64,000 nt of DNA. Origin: Serripes groenlandicus (taxonomy: Eukaryota; Mollusca; Bivalvia; Cardiida; Cardiidae). The position numbers and the translations under genes are program-made. The stretch lies in assembly GCA_031761405.1 (NCBI GenBank), contig JASEVX010000003.1, forward strand, positions 65,214,927 to 65,278,926, given 5' to 3'. Every line of letters starts with the position of its first letter. The stretch's first letter is position 1. The notes under the pieces are model-generated. The model saw only the letters and a list, made by a program, of their open reading frames with translations. It had not been told where the DNA came from and searched no databases. Shown here in pieces: positions 1 to 10,834 of this stretch.

Positions 1-360
1 CCCCATTAGTATTGTTTGCTACAGAGTAAATACAACCAATTAGTATTGTTTTCTAAAGAGTAAATACAACCCATTAGTATTGTTTTCTACAGAGTAAATA
101 AAACCCATTACTATTGTTTCCTACAGAGTAAATAAAACCCATTAGTATTGTTTCCTGCAGAGTAAATACAACCCATTAGTACTGTTTTCTACAGAGTAAA
201 TAAAACCCAATTAGTATTGTTTCTTACAGATTTAAAAAATCGTTAGTAATGTTTCATTCAGAGTAAATAAAACTCAATAAAACTCATTGGTAATGTTTCC
301 TACAGAGTAAATAAAACCCAAATAGTATTGTTTCATACAGAGTAAATACTATTCATTAGT
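1..360. repeat. Tandem repeat, about 34-bp unit
   Basis: About ten imperfect units built on CCATTAGTATTGTTTCCTAC followed by an AGAGTAAATAAAA-like segment. Further copies of the same unit occur at 875-1040 and 1490-1570, so the array is interrupted by unrelated sequence including a LINE fragment. The left end is cut by the window. Confidence 0.85.
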
Positions 361-874
361 TACTTGCCATTGGCTCAGAAATGAAAAAAATGTCTCAGAA
401 AAAACAAAAGTGGCTCAAACCGTGTCTCATAAGAAATTATTGGCGAAAAATCTACATCGTAAAATCTTACGTATTTCATTACAAGAAGTATCAATAGACA
501 AGACTGACCAATAACGTATTAATTTTCTTGATTGAAAACTTAAAACGAGTCACTATAATTGACCGTGACCTAATGCGTAAATCGGTTAAATTAGGAGCTA
601 TTAAAGGCCGGTGGATTTTGATGTTTGTCGGCGATCAATTTAAAACACGAAACAAAATAATTATAAATCGATATCATTATACAGGTTTACCAAATCTGTA
701 TCGTCCATTCATCTATTTTCGATACCTTTTTCTTCACGCACGTGTAAGTTAACATGTAGCTAATGACGTCACAGTTTGTTTACAATCTACTTCAACCAGT
801 GTTATATTCGATTCGCTCGAAAAAAAAATCAAAATTCGTCTCAAACATGTCAGATTTCATTAATAATAATGTTT
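361..874. other. Non-repetitive interruption of the 34-bp array
   Basis: AT-rich sequence with no recognisable gene. The only open frame (528-752, plus) has no domain, codon or splice signal that I can support. It separates two parts of the 34-bp tandem array. Confidence 0.4.
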
Positions 875-1040
875 CCTACAGAGTTTATAAAACCCATTTG
901 TAATGTTTCCTACAGAGTAAATAAAACCCATTAGTATTGTTTCCTTAAGAGTAAATGCATCCCATTAGTATTGACTCCCTAATAATAAATAAATCCCATT
1001 AATAATGTTTTCTACAGAGGAAATAAAACCCATTAATAAT
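875..1040. repeat. Second block of the 34-bp tandem repeat
   Basis: Four to five degenerate units of the same CCATTAGTATTGTTTCC-type repeat as at the window start, in the same orientation. Confidence 0.75.
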
Positions 1041-1170
1041 GAACATATAGAACATATTTAATTTGACTTATACAAAATACATGCATCTCGGCATACATTA
1101 CATATTTATACATGAATTAACACAAATCAAACACGGTTACATCAAGACACTTAGTAAGAATGTTAAATTT

Positions 1171-1485
1171 TTATACTATAAAATCTTTTTTCTGTAATAA
1201 CACATAGCACGCATTTCTACTGAAATAAGTATATGAACCTATGTTAAAATCGGAGCAAAGTCTGCCATTGGCTAATTTCATGGAGGTCGCTTTGCATAAG
1301 TTGAGTAACTGTAATCCTCTCGGATTAGTAGTATAGTCCTGAAAGGCCCTATCAAGGGGCAACTCAGGTGAATACTCATCATAGTCTACACCATCAAAAA
1401 CAGTATCACAAACAATGCAATCCGATTTATTTCCTACACGCGCATTCCAATCTCCCGCCAAAATCACACTGCCTTTCATCTCAAA
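1171..1485 (-). pseudogene. LINE (non-LTR retrotransposon) endonuclease-domain fragment
   Basis: The minus frame contains the endonuclease/exonuclease/phosphatase-fold motif GDWNARVG, then a PRGLQLLNLC stretch, NGRL and a D..G.YTYF segment. These are in the order seen in the apurinic endonuclease of non-LTR retrotransposons and related molluscan proteins. The catalytic His-containing C-terminus and the reverse transcriptase are absent. Both ends abut 34-bp tandem-repeat sequence (blocks end at 1040 and resume at about 1490), so it is a truncated fragment embedded in, or captured by, that array. Confidence 0.7.
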
Positions 1486-1489
1486 ATTA

Positions 1490-1570
1490 TAAAAATATTG
1501 TTTCCTACAGAGGAAATTAACCCCATTAGTATTGTTTGCAACAGAGTAAATCAAACTGATTAGTTATGTT
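1490..1570. repeat. Third block of the 34-bp tandem repeat
   Basis: Two to three units resembling the array at 1-360, ending just before the 25-bp array. Confidence 0.7.
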
Positions 1571-1617
1571 TCCTTTGTAAACCTTTGCTCACATATTGAA
1601 ATAACACAAACAAAAAC

Positions 1618-1975
1618 GCGACAGACACATTATTTACTATACACGACAGACACATTATTTACTATACACGACAGACACATTATTTACTATACACGACAGA
1701 CACATTATTTACTATACACGATAGACACATTATTTACTATGCACGACAGACACATTATTTACTATACACGACAGACACATTATTTACTATACACGACATT
1801 ACACATTATTTACTATACACGACATACACATTATTTACTATACACGACAGACACATTATTTACTATACACGACATACACATTATAGTAATTATTTACTAT
1901 ACACGACATACACATTATTTACTATACACGACAGACACATTATTTACTATACACGACAGACACTTTATTTACTAT
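1618..1975. repeat. Minisatellite, 25-bp unit
   Basis: About 14 near-identical copies of a unit containing ACGACAGACACATTATTTAC followed by TATAC, with minor variants such as ACGACATACA. Open frames across it are by-products of the repetition. Confidence 0.92.
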
Positions 1976-2433
1976 ACAATGAAAGAGCAACATCAGGCGA
2001 ACATGGTACTGTTACATCTACACACCTTCTCTGTTTGTTAACATTTAGGAGAAACCTCTATGTAACATTTGTCGTAATAAAAAGTAGTGTAGTCTCAATT
2101 CTTTCACTATAAAGCATGTTAACGCTTTCGTAAAATACGAAAGAAATCTGTAACAGACGACTCTGACATAATCTGGACAAAAATCTATTTAAATGAAGGT
2201 ACACTAATTGAAGAAAAAAAAACTACATTGAGGCAAGAGTATAAATTTCTCCCTTTGTCACAATGTTTCCAATAGTCGACTGCTGCAGTGGCATCAGAAA
2301 GCGTTTGTATGTAGGAAATGGTTTATACGATGACAAAAACTGAGAAGAAGCATGACCACGTTTCGCTATTCTCGGCTCATTGTTGAAAGAGGAGGAGGTA
2401 ACACAAGTTTTGATTAAATCATGCAGCACTTAC

Positions 2434-2563
2434 CATTGACGCACGTTGCTCTATGGACAATATTTCCAACGGCCAATTCAACCTCTGAGCAGTAGATGTT
2501 TCGTGACCTATTAGTGGATGCATCATACCTGAAAGGACTTTCATTATTTAAACAAGGACATCG
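2434..2563 (-). pseudogene. Type A module 3' half exon (possible second half of A7), degenerate
   Basis: Read on the minus strand this stretch ends with YCSEVELAVGNIVHRATC and then AATG|GTAAGT, a strong phase-1 donor. It matches the C-terminal third of type A modules (CxLYxC...RRTC). Upstream it reads through YDASTN, like the YDPTN of A5, then degenerates and meets stops. No acceptor is seen. It lacks one core cysteine (Arg in its place). It may be the other half of the exon at 6752-6854, split by about 4 kb of inserted repeats, or an independent remnant. Confidence 0.5.
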
Positions 2564-2689
2564 GGAAAATGTGGCTTCATACTACTACTTATGCAAAAAT
2601 AAATTATATTTGTCTGTATATTGTTCAATCACTGTGTACTTTATAGGGGGACATTCAAAACCCATAAGTCCAAAAATGAAAGTAGTCAA

Positions 2690-2895
2690 TACCCATATTG
2701 TCAAATCTGCATTTTCAATCATATGGGCTTTGACTACCCTATATTTTCAATCAAAAAGGTTTTGACTTCCCTGTATTTTCAATCATATGGGTTTTGACTA
2801 CCCTGTATTTTAAATCATATGGATTTTGACTACCCTGTATTTTTAACATATAAGTTTTGACTACTCTGTATTTTGTCCGTATGGGTTTATGGGTT
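2690..2895. repeat. Tandem repeat, 32-bp unit
   Basis: Six to seven copies of a unit built on TCAATCATATGGGTTTTGAC followed by TACCCTGTATTT. The last copies are degraded. Confidence 0.85.
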
Positions 2896-3149
2896 TATAT
2901 ATAACCTGAAGAAGGCCTATGGTCGAAATATTGAATTATAGAGTATAAATATTTTTATTTCACGTACAAAGGGGTACGGGTAATAAGCGGCCGTATTGGA
3001 ACATTTAACAAATGAATATACGGTCGAGAAGCGAATTCTATGGTCACCTGGGTATCCTTTCTGCACAAGTCACAATTTATAAACTGGCATGATCAGGGTG
3101 CACATAGATTTTAATACATCTCTGGGATGACTTAAGCGCGATCGTTTAG

Positions 3150-3306
3150 CTTAACCCATTCCGTCATACGACAATTCTGCAGCAGACGACTTTGAACATA
3201 TTTTGTCAAAACATAGAAAATCACCTTAGTAGAATGGATAACCTATGACAAAAAGTGGAAAACATTGTGGCAAAAGGAGAAAGCGTATGTATGAGGGAAG
3301 AGTTAA
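3150..3306. mobile_element. M1 MITE-like element, internally deleted
   Basis: It carries the TTCTGCAGCAGACGAC motif and the GGAAAACATTGTGGCAAAAG motif, then jumps directly to the GCGTATGTATGAGGGAAG end, lacking the central hairpin half seen in full M1 copies. Confidence 0.65.
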
Positions 3307-3309
3307 GTT

Positions 3310-5285
3310 ACTTACATTCAGTGTTTTCTGAGTATGAAATAAACATTCATCTTTAACCTTTATCGAGTCATTACGTGTGAATATATTTGGTAATCATTAA
3401 ACGCTGGAAAACAATAACTTATGCAAGTGAGGAGGATTATTTGCCGCTCTACCATTGTCTTGCTTGACAATGTTAATCAGGACCTGACACTATGCGTATG
3501 TTATTGTGATGCATGTGGTACAAAAAAATACTTACATATACATACTATACAAGAGAAAGTTGACGCAAGGCATCAATGTCGCCGGAAAAGACTGCATTGA
3601 TTTATTGTTTAACACACATGTATTCTTGACTTTCATTAGTCTAAACATACACATAACGTTTTCATAAAGACTAATTCATGGATTTTTGAAATTCCACATA
3701 GATCTACAAATTTCAGGATTTCTTGTGGTCTGGATTTTGGATGTTTTGTATTTGTCAATAAAACCCCAACAAATTAATACATTTTGGGATTTAAATCTAC
3801 ATGCAATAAAAAGCTAGTAAACCCTTTCCATGTCTTAAGCAACAATGAAAACCTTGAAACGCTTAAAACATTGAGAAAACGGTTAAATTGCTGAAGACAT
3901 GAACTTCCTCCTTTTTAATAATAATTATAATAAATATTTCACAGATGTCAAAAATTATCATGATATGTTTAAAACGTAGACCACACTTGAAACAACATAT
4001 CAGCTAAATTGTTTATCTAAATCGTTGATGCATACAATATATGTTTGGCGCAAGAGAAATGCCAGTTGCGAGTCCCATTACTATTTAATAGGTGGCAAGT
4101 ATGACATTAATTGGGTGCGAAAGAGCAGAATTTCTTTATTTCTAAATCTATTGTTTATCAGAGTTTGTTCTTCTCTTAATTTGTTTTAAGCCAAATAAAC
4201 ATTTAATATCACATATACATGTATTTAATAATTTAAGTGTGTAATATTAGCTATCTATGATAGACTATCTGTAATAAGGTGTTTGAGCATTCTTTCGAAA
4301 TGTTGACCCTCGTATCAAGATGTCAGACATCGAAGAAAGTGAATACAAAGTCAGGCAAAGCTTTACTGCATGTTTTATTCCACTGCATTCAAGAGAAAAA
4401 AGCATTTCTATAGTATCTTTCTTTCTCCTACATTCGACCCATGCACTCGTTTCGTGACGTTTAAGATATCAATTTGTCGTGCGACATTTTTTGTTTGCAT
4501 AAACAAGTCACTTTTCTAAGTTTACATTTTACTTCCGGTTACTTCGCTTTGTTTACATTTTGGCAATATGAAACTAGGTCATGAACTGAGGAAAATGCGT
4601 TTCGACGTTCACGACCGATAAACAGGCTTATATTTGAGACATATTTTCACAAAATATTTCTTATTTTTGTTTCTGTTACCAGTTTCTGTTGATACTGATC
4701 TATTAAAAGGAGAATTCAACGTGATTTTCATATCGATAGTCTCTGCAAGCAGGTGCGCGTATCTAAACAAATTTGACTGTGCGACGTAAAGGTTTGTAGT
4801 TATCGCCTTTTGATTACATAGTTTATGAAAATAAAGTATCCCAGTCTAGCTAATAGGGACTGTTTTGTCTTCGTAAATAAAGCACAAAAACGTAAATGCC
4901 AGTCAAAATAAAGAAACATACTTAAAACATCGGAATATTTATTTCATTTTAGATGTGTCATAACTTAGTGTTTTTAAACAAACGCAATTGTAAATATGTT
5001 CAAAAAATCTAATAATACCCCCCTCGCGTAATTGGTAAAATAGCTCAAAGTGTTTTGTGTAAACACGTTAACTGTGAAAAAGTCGGCATGTAAAAAGATT
5101 AAAGAAGCTAACGTTTTTGAGACGATAATTAGAATGGCATTTTGTTCGTGTTTTTAACGAACGATAAGGAATTACAGTAACTCATCAAGTTCACACTTGT
5201 AAACAGCGCTAATTGTTGAAAAATATAAACTTTGGAAATGATTTATTGTGATTTAAATCATAAATGTTTTGATTGTCAGCGTGTT
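3310..5285. other. Intergenic or intronic AT-rich stretch
   Basis: No coding exon with the cysteine spacing, no tandem repeat and no clear transposon terminus was found here. The right part (from about 4.5 kb) may belong to the 5' region of the Tigger element at 5290, but its left terminal inverted repeat was not located. Confidence 0.4.
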
Positions 5286-5289
5286 AACA

Positions 5290-5610
5290 ATGCTACCAAA
5301 ACGGAAGTGTTTGACTTTGGATGAACGTGTTGAGGTTGTGAAACTGTGAGAGTCCTGAAAAAGCAGTAGATTTATCGCGGATAAATTAGGTGTTGGGAGG
5401 ACCCAAATTCAAAATGTGTGTAAACGGAAACGTGAAGTTATGGAGGAGTACGATTCGAACTCAAACCCGGAGAGTAAACGTGTTCGTCGAGTGACTGCCA
5501 ATGATGAGATCAATGAACTGTATTACAAGTGGTTTTGTGATGCTACTTCGCGAAAGGTTAACGTTAAACTTGAGACTGGAATCCCAGTCCAAGCAGAAGA
5601 AAATCACTGA
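5290..5610 (+). pseudogene. Tigger/CENP-B-type transposase N-terminal DNA-binding fragment, two in-frame stops
   Basis: Translation from the ATG at 5290 gives a pogo/CENP-B helix-turn-helix start. TLDERVEVVK is followed by a stop where family members have Asn, then ES, a stop, KSSRFIADKLGVGRTQIQNV and KRKREVMEEY, then a WFCDATSR segment typical of the second DNA-binding helix region. Apart from the two nonsense codons at residues 20 and 23 the frame holds to 5610. The integrase-like DDE domain is missing, so this is a dead fragment. Confidence 0.72.
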
Positions 5611-5981
5611 TTTTTTTATATAAATTTACCCATCAACTGTTACTGTGGTTAAGACAATGAGTGGTACATAAACAGACAAATGAATTAAATAAAGAATAAG
5701 ATTCAAAATGTTTATTATGGTATACATGTATTTCATGATCAATGCAAGTTAAATAAAACAATTTTCAATTTCAGCTGTTTTTTGTTCATTTTTTATTAAA
5801 AAATGGTTATTAAATCCCTCGAAATATAAGTGTAAGTATACATAGTATCACATACATGAACAAAGAATATGTGCCAAAATCTCGGTGAAAATTGAAGACC
5901 CTGTAGTAGGCAGCCACCTGTCTTAAGCAGCCAATTTGGCCCTTTTTTCCTTGACTGGCTGCTTAAGACAGGTTTGACTGT
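5290..5981 (+). mobile_element. Defective Tigger/pogo-type DNA transposon, internally deleted
   Basis: The element has the start of a Tigger transposase (5290-5610) and then only a few hundred bases before a 3' terminal inverted repeat. That end reads GGCTGCTTAAGACAGG then TTTGACTG and is followed by TA, as expected for the TA target-site duplication of Tc1/mariner-pogo elements. A second inverted copy of the CCTGTCTTAAGCAGCC motif at about 5921-5936 forms a subterminal hairpin. The DDE catalytic domain is absent. The left terminus was not identified. Confidence 0.65.
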
Positions 5982-6241
5982 ATAAGTGAACACAAATGTT
6001 TTGGTCACTTAGTTTGACCATGAACTCCAATATACTTTTTAATTTCTCAAACGTGTGTTGTTATTCATAAGTGATAAACAACAGTTACAAAAGCGAAGGT
6101 ACACATTCAACGAGATCAGTTTGAATCATGATCGTTTGAGCAATGTTCCTTAGTCGGAACTCGATCCTCGGGTAATTCCGTAAACTTTCATTAGAGATTT
6201 TCCGATTGCAGTGTTCCTCTGAAAAGTTCTTGAGTCCAGTG

Positions 6242-6469
6242 TTAACCCTTTCCCTCATACAGACGCTTTATGACGCCTCGGCAGCAGAAGGTTTTCTGAA
6301 AACATAGTGACAAATGAAGAAATTGCTCAAAACGAGCAATTTCTCCTTTTGCCATAATGTTTTCCACTTTTAGTCATAGGTTATCGTTTCAATTATAGAG
6401 ATTTTTTATTGTTTGACAAAATATTTTCTAAGTCGTCTGCTGCAGAAATGTTGTATGAGGGAAAGGGTT
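6242..6469. mobile_element. M1 family MITE-like foldback element (full copy)
   Basis: This copy illustrates the M1 family. The ends are TTAACCCTTTCCC and GGGAAAGGGTT, an inner repeat TCGTCTGCTGCAGA faces GCAGCAGA, and a GAAATTGCTC / GAGCAATTTCTCCTTTTG hairpin lies off-centre. Length is about 230 bp and there is no coding capacity. The long inverted symmetry and TTAA-like ends suggest a non-autonomous DNA element. Copies with the same plan recur throughout the window. Confidence 0.8.
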
Positions 6470-6490
6470 CAATCAAATCTTTGTATTTAC

Positions 6491-6690
6491 TCTCTTTCTC
6501 CCGCATCTGCAACAGACAACTTTCCGAAACATTGTGTGAAAAGGAGAAATTGCTCATGATGGTCACTTTCTCCATTTGTCATAATGTTTTCAACTTCAAT
6601 AACAAATTACACTTTCAAATAAAGATATTTTCCATACATTTTCAAATGTCGTCTGCTGCAAATGTGTTGTATACGCGGGAGAAAGAGTTA
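6491..6690. mobile_element. M1 MITE-like element, diverged copy
   Basis: It has the motifs GCAACAGACAACTTTC, AAAAGGAGAAATTGCTCATG and GTCGTCTGCTGCAAAT and ends GGGAGAAAGAGTTA. It lies directly next to the preceding M1 copy and about 60 bp from truncated exon A7. Confidence 0.7.
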
Positions 6691-6751
6691 CATATATTAC
6701 CATATTTGTTTGTAATCTGTGTTCAATCCAACAAGTGTTGTGTCTATCTCC

Positions 6752-6854
6752 CTAGGTAATAGTTCAACTGTCCCGTTGAATGAATGCTGACATGTTGGTC
6801 CCGCTGAACAGTCCACGCATGTCTGCCTCTCGGTTCTATCGCATACTTCAAAAT
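6752..6854 (-). pseudogene. Type A module 5' half exon (A7, first half)
   Basis: After the acceptor TAATTCCAG the frame reads with Cys at residues 5, 13, 16 and 22 (motifs EVCDRT, QTCVDC, GPTC), the N-terminal part of a type A module. Homology stops near residue 34 (ELLP), without a donor, about 60 bp from a MITE end at 6690. The missing C-terminal half has a counterpart at 2434-2563. The piece alone could not be spliced productively. Confidence 0.55.
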
Positions 6855-7503
6855 CTGGAATTATATCAGTAGTGCCATTTTTACACTTTCCTTCTTGACG
6901 CATATGCAGCTAACAACTTTTGAAAAAAGAAAATGTGATAAAAGAAATCTTTGACATTGTTTTCAATTCTATTTAAAGAAAGATAAATGCTTCCCGGAAA
7001 TCATTTAAGTAAAATATCAAACGACAATAGAAGGTTAATTCTAAACAAGCTGGTGCCCAAACACGAAAACGTGACGTGCAGCCGGACAGTTCCACGACCG
7101 GACACAAGCACAGAAAACAAACACGTGACGAGTGTATGCTTCCCCCACCACCTCCCCCTTCCCCCACCACCACCATATTCCAGTGAAGCCAAAAACAATA
7201 AATTATCGAAGTTTGAATAAGCATTTTGAACCTATACATACGCGCTTGTTTAACTTGCAGTTGCTATAAAGTTATTGTGAAGTATTACTTGACAATATTG
7301 ACCCGAATTAGACCTTTGTTCGATGATGTTTATCATAATGCCACATTTTTATTTCTTTGAATGTGTTATTTGCTTCATGAAAACAAAACTCAGTGAAATC
7401 ACTCAAACTCAGTTTAGATTTGAATAAAGTACATGTAAATGAAATAGATATCAGACCAGTACATTAAGATCAAGATCAGGTTGATTTTGTTGAGTAATCC
7501 TTG

Positions 7504-7686
7504 AACTCGCTCAGCGCCGAATTCATTGTAGTAGACTATTCCATGTTAAACATAGGACGACTTCGTTTTTTATGTAATAAGAGTTTTCGAATATTTGATA
7601 ACTAACGGCAAACACTGCTACTTTCAGGTGAGACTCGCCGAAATGTTTGCTAAAACCTAAAGATTACAATTGGCGCTGAAGGAGTT
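7504..7686. mobile_element. M3 family MITE-like element
   Basis: The ends are CTCAGCGCCGAATTC and GGCGCTGAAGGAGTTTA. The interior carries GCAAACACTGCT and the TTTCAGGTGAGAC segment. Other members have a central palindrome around CAGCTCGTTACGAGCTG, lost here. Confidence 0.72.
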
Positions 7687-7719
7687 TATAATAAATCGAC
7701 AACCATTAGCAGATTCTGA

Positions 7720-7845
7720 CCTGAATCACAGGCGCCAGTTTCGTTTAAAATCTAAAAATAGCATTTAACTATATATTGACAATATATAGTCAAATGCTAT
7801 TTTAAGATTTTAAACGAGACTGGCACCTGTGACTTGAATGGAAAA
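7720..7845. repeat. Near-perfect palindrome, about 125 bp
   Basis: The arms around TATATATTGACAATATATAG extend through AAATGCTATTTTAAGATTTT and into CAGTTTCGTTTAAAATC versus GTTTTAAACGAGACTGG, with the outer halves CACAGGCGCCAG and CTGGCACCTGTG. No coding sequence. Probably a foldback/MITE insertion. Confidence 0.85.
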
Positions 7846-7934
7846 GATGCATATTATTATGAAATACATACAATTTAATTTGTGTATATGTTATCGCTCC
7901 ATGTGTATACTTTCATCCCATCATGAATACAATA

Positions 7935-8190
7935 GAGCCGTACCACGAGAAAACAAACATTGTGGAGTCTGCGTAATGTATCGACCCAGATCTGCCTGCG
8001 CAGGCTAGTCCGGGCCGACACATTCCGTCTCAGGGGGGATAGAGATATAGAGTAATGATTCCTGAAACCGAAAAATCAACGGGAGGCGAACAGTGTCTGT
8101 ACGGGTTAGACTGCGCGGCCTGCTTAGGCTGATCCGGGTTGATAATTTACGCAGAGTCAACAATGTGTGTTTTCTCGTGGGGACGGCCTA
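7935..8190. mobile_element. M2 family MITE-like element
   Basis: Long terminal inverted repeats run from GAGCCGTACCACGAGAAAAC to GTTTTCTCGTGGGGACGGCC. The inner sequence is GC-rich and holds the motifs ATCGACCCAGATC, GACACATTCCGTCTCAG, GAGTAATGATTCCTGAA and TTAGGCTGATCCGGG. About 255 bp, non-coding. Six other copies are seen in the window. Confidence 0.82.
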
Positions 8191-8252
8191 TTTATAATAT
8201 TTTCAGCAAAGAAGTCACACATGATTTTGTGAAAATATATGTTCATACATAT

Positions 8253-8340
8253 TATATGAGCAGCTCTCGTGGAAAACCAACCTTAGGGCATCTACGGTCA
8301 ATGACGAAACAGATCAACCTACGCGCAGCTTGATCGTGCT
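8253..8340. mobile_element. M2 MITE fragment, degenerate
   Basis: Reads ATATGAGCAGCTCTCGTGG, AAAACCAACC, then a weak match to the TCTACGGTCAATGACGAAAC and GATCAACCTACGCGCAG segments of M2. Only one end is recognisable. Confidence 0.5.
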
Positions 8341-8495
8341 CGTTACTGCACAGGCGTCCGAGTTTTCTTTTGGAGAATTAAAAAAAGAAATCAATACCCT
8401 GTTTAAACACTGCAAATAGTCTTTATATGTTTATAAATCCATATGCTATAAAAAATAACGACCGTAATGTTATCGTATAAGAAACTCGAGGGAAC

Positions 8496-8584
8496 ACAAA
8501 CAAGACCGTGTTACTATAAATAGACTCCTCTTGTATTATATATATAAACGGACCGTATAGAGGGGCTATTTATAGTAACACGGG
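8496..8584. repeat. Inverted-repeat element, about 90 bp
   Basis: The left arm CCGTGTTACTATAAATAG faces its inverse CTATTTATAGTAACACGG across a TATATATATAAAC centre. The inner parts also pair weakly. It has a MITE-like solo palindrome form and no coding content. Confidence 0.75.
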
Positions 8585-8963
8585 AGTGATTCCCCAAATT
8601 ACCATTACAATCATTTTCATCACAGCGTATGGATAATATAGAGAGACTTTATGAGTATTATAACGAGGTTTTGTGTTTTTTCCCTATTTTCTTCTGTAAC
8701 TGAATTTCGGACGCCTGTGGTTACTGCTCGCCAATAAGGCAAAGCATGTTTCAAGAAACTTCTGAATATATCTATACTTGTAATAATTACGCTAATGTAA
8801 TTTTCATGGAGCACCGCTTATCTACATATATGTCGAGTCATACAATTACCTTCGCTACACATCCGTTTTATAAACGTGGAGTCTTCGTCTTCGTCTTCTT
8901 CTTCATAATCATCACAGTTGTGGAAGCGGCATGTGCCATGACTGTAGGTGATACCTGTGAATT

Positions 8964-9150
8964 GGTTGATTGATTGATTGATTGTTTGGTGTTTTACGCC
9001 GCCTTCAACAATTTATTTAGTTATATCACGGCGTAATGGGTAAGTTGCCAGTACTACTGCTCCATTTATCCTGACACCAGCCAGTCAGTCGTTATTATCA
9101 CCCGCGACCCTGAACGGAAGAAGCCATTACTACCATTTTTGAAGAACATA
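8964..9150 (-). mobile_element. SINE-B (tRNA-derived), 3' part
   Basis: On the plus strand it begins with the inverted tail GATTGATTGATTG, then TTTTACGCCGCCTTC, ATATCACGGCG and the SINE-B-specific TGACACCAGCCAGTCAGTCG. The tRNA-like head is missing. Related copies are at 24467 and 58530. Confidence 0.7.
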
Positions 9151-9192
9151 CCTGAGAAATCAGCGTAATAAATCTTAGACGGAGATTTGAAA

Positions 9193-9885
9193 ATGTCAAA
9201 CATGAGAAGGTTCACGAAAAGTCACAACCTGTGGAAATCTACAACATGAGAAGGCTCACGAAAGGTCACAACATGTGGAAATGTCCAACATGAGAAGGGT
9301 CACGAGAGGTCACAACCTGTGGAAATGTCCAACATGAGAAGGTTCACGAAAGGTCACAACATGTGTAAATGTCCAACATGAGAAAGTTCACGAAAGGTCA
9401 CAACATGTGGAAATGTCCAACATGAGAAGGTTCACGAAAAGTCACAACATGTGGAAATGTCCAACATGAGAAAGTTCACGAAAGGTCACAACCTGTGGAA
9501 ATCTACAACATGAGAAGGGTCACAAAATGTCACAACATGTGGAAATGTCCAACATGAGAAGGGTCACGAAAGGTCACAACATGTGGAAATCTACAACATG
9601 AGAAGGGTCACGAAAGGTCACAACATGTGGAAATGTCCAATATGAGAAGGTCACAACATATTGAAATGTTCAACATGAGAAGGGTCACGAAAGGTCACAA
9701 CGTATTGAAATGTCCAACATGAGAAGGTTCACGAAAGGTCACACTCTGTGGGATGTCCAACATGAGAAGGTTCACGAAAGGTCACACTCTGTGGAAATGT
9801 CCAACATGAGAAGGTTCCCGAAAGGTCACACTCTGTGGAATTGTCCAACATGAGAAGGTTCACGAGAGGTCACAACCTGTATCGA
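9193..9885. repeat. Minisatellite, 44-bp unit
   Basis: About 16 copies of a 44-bp unit containing AACATGAGAAGGTTCACG, AAAGGTCACAAC and TGTGGAAATGTCC. Units vary at a few sites (GGTTC/GGGTC/GGCTC, ACATG/ACCTG). It lies directly downstream of SINE-B. Confidence 0.92.
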
Positions 9886-10037
9886 AGCTCTGTGAAATCT
9901 TGATGGAAGCAAGACTAATATGTATATATTAAAAAAAACGTATTACTTTCATATTTAAAACAGTGATTGACATAGCAACAAGATATGCAATGAATCAACA
10001 AGAACAAACTGATTCACTATCTCCAGAGACATACACT

Positions 10038-10243
10038 GATTGATTGATTGATTGATTGGGGTTTAACGCCGTTTTCAACAATGTTTCAGTCAAACCCGGC
10101 GACCAGTTCACCTGTACGCGTGTGTTTCCTGGCTTTCTCACACCAGTAATCCACACAGCAATCTTTCCAAGCAACTGACTACTTTTCCACATAGACTGTT
10201 AGCCCATTGGTGGAAGACGAATGGGCTACCAGGGCTCGGCAGT
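10038..10243 (-). mobile_element. SINE-A (tRNA-derived), 5'-truncated
   Basis: In plus orientation: tail GATTGATTGATTGATTGG, GGTTTAACGCCGTTTTC, CCAGTTCACC, TTTCCTGGCTTTCTCACACC, TTTTCCACATAGAC and CCATTGGTGGAAGACGAATG. The tRNA-like head is only partly present. Confidence 0.78.
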
Positions 10244-10834
10244 CATATACAAATGTATATATATATATATATGTATCTCTGCTATCTACAAACACCTACC
10301 TCCCCCACAGTAACCGATCTCGTTGGGTTTGAGGACAACTTGCCCTCAAAACAAATCGCCCGAAAGACAATGTGGTTTAATTTGAGGCGAGTTGTCTTAT
10401 TAGGGCGAGTTAAATTTTGAGAGAGTCGTTTTGGGGATGAGTTCACTACTTGTTTCCCTACTCGGAAACGCCCAGTGTATAACGTATAGTATAGTATAAA
10501 CAATTTTGCGCAACATTATGTATTGGTATCGTTTTACAACTCAATGGAATATCTTACAAATTGCGTGGATGTCGGACATTTCCGAGAAAGGGTTCAACAT
10601 AATTCTTTGCTCTTTGCACGGGGACATCTTATCTATCTAAAACGGTTTACTCAGAGTTACAGATAAGGGGCGTATTTCATGCTCTTTAAAAACAAACATT
10701 ATTTCACATCTCCACCCCTTTTGTTGTGGGTATACAAAAGAGTACCCACAACAAAGGGTTTAATTGAGTATGAAGTGAGATATTTTAGGATAAACGCATG
10801 TTTACCCCCTGCTTATCTATAGTTCTCTGTTTAC

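Noticed and set aside
528..752. 74-residue plus-strand protein
   Set aside because: No domain, splice or codon evidence; it lies in a repeat-flanked AT-rich stretch.
1141..1175. Possible type B exon fragment on the minus strand (KCLDV)
   Set aside because: Only three residues match and no further cysteines or splice sites accompany them.
6973..7239. Proline/glycine-rich open frames on both strands
   Set aside because: They arise from a CCACC-rich low-complexity tract and lack any gene signal.
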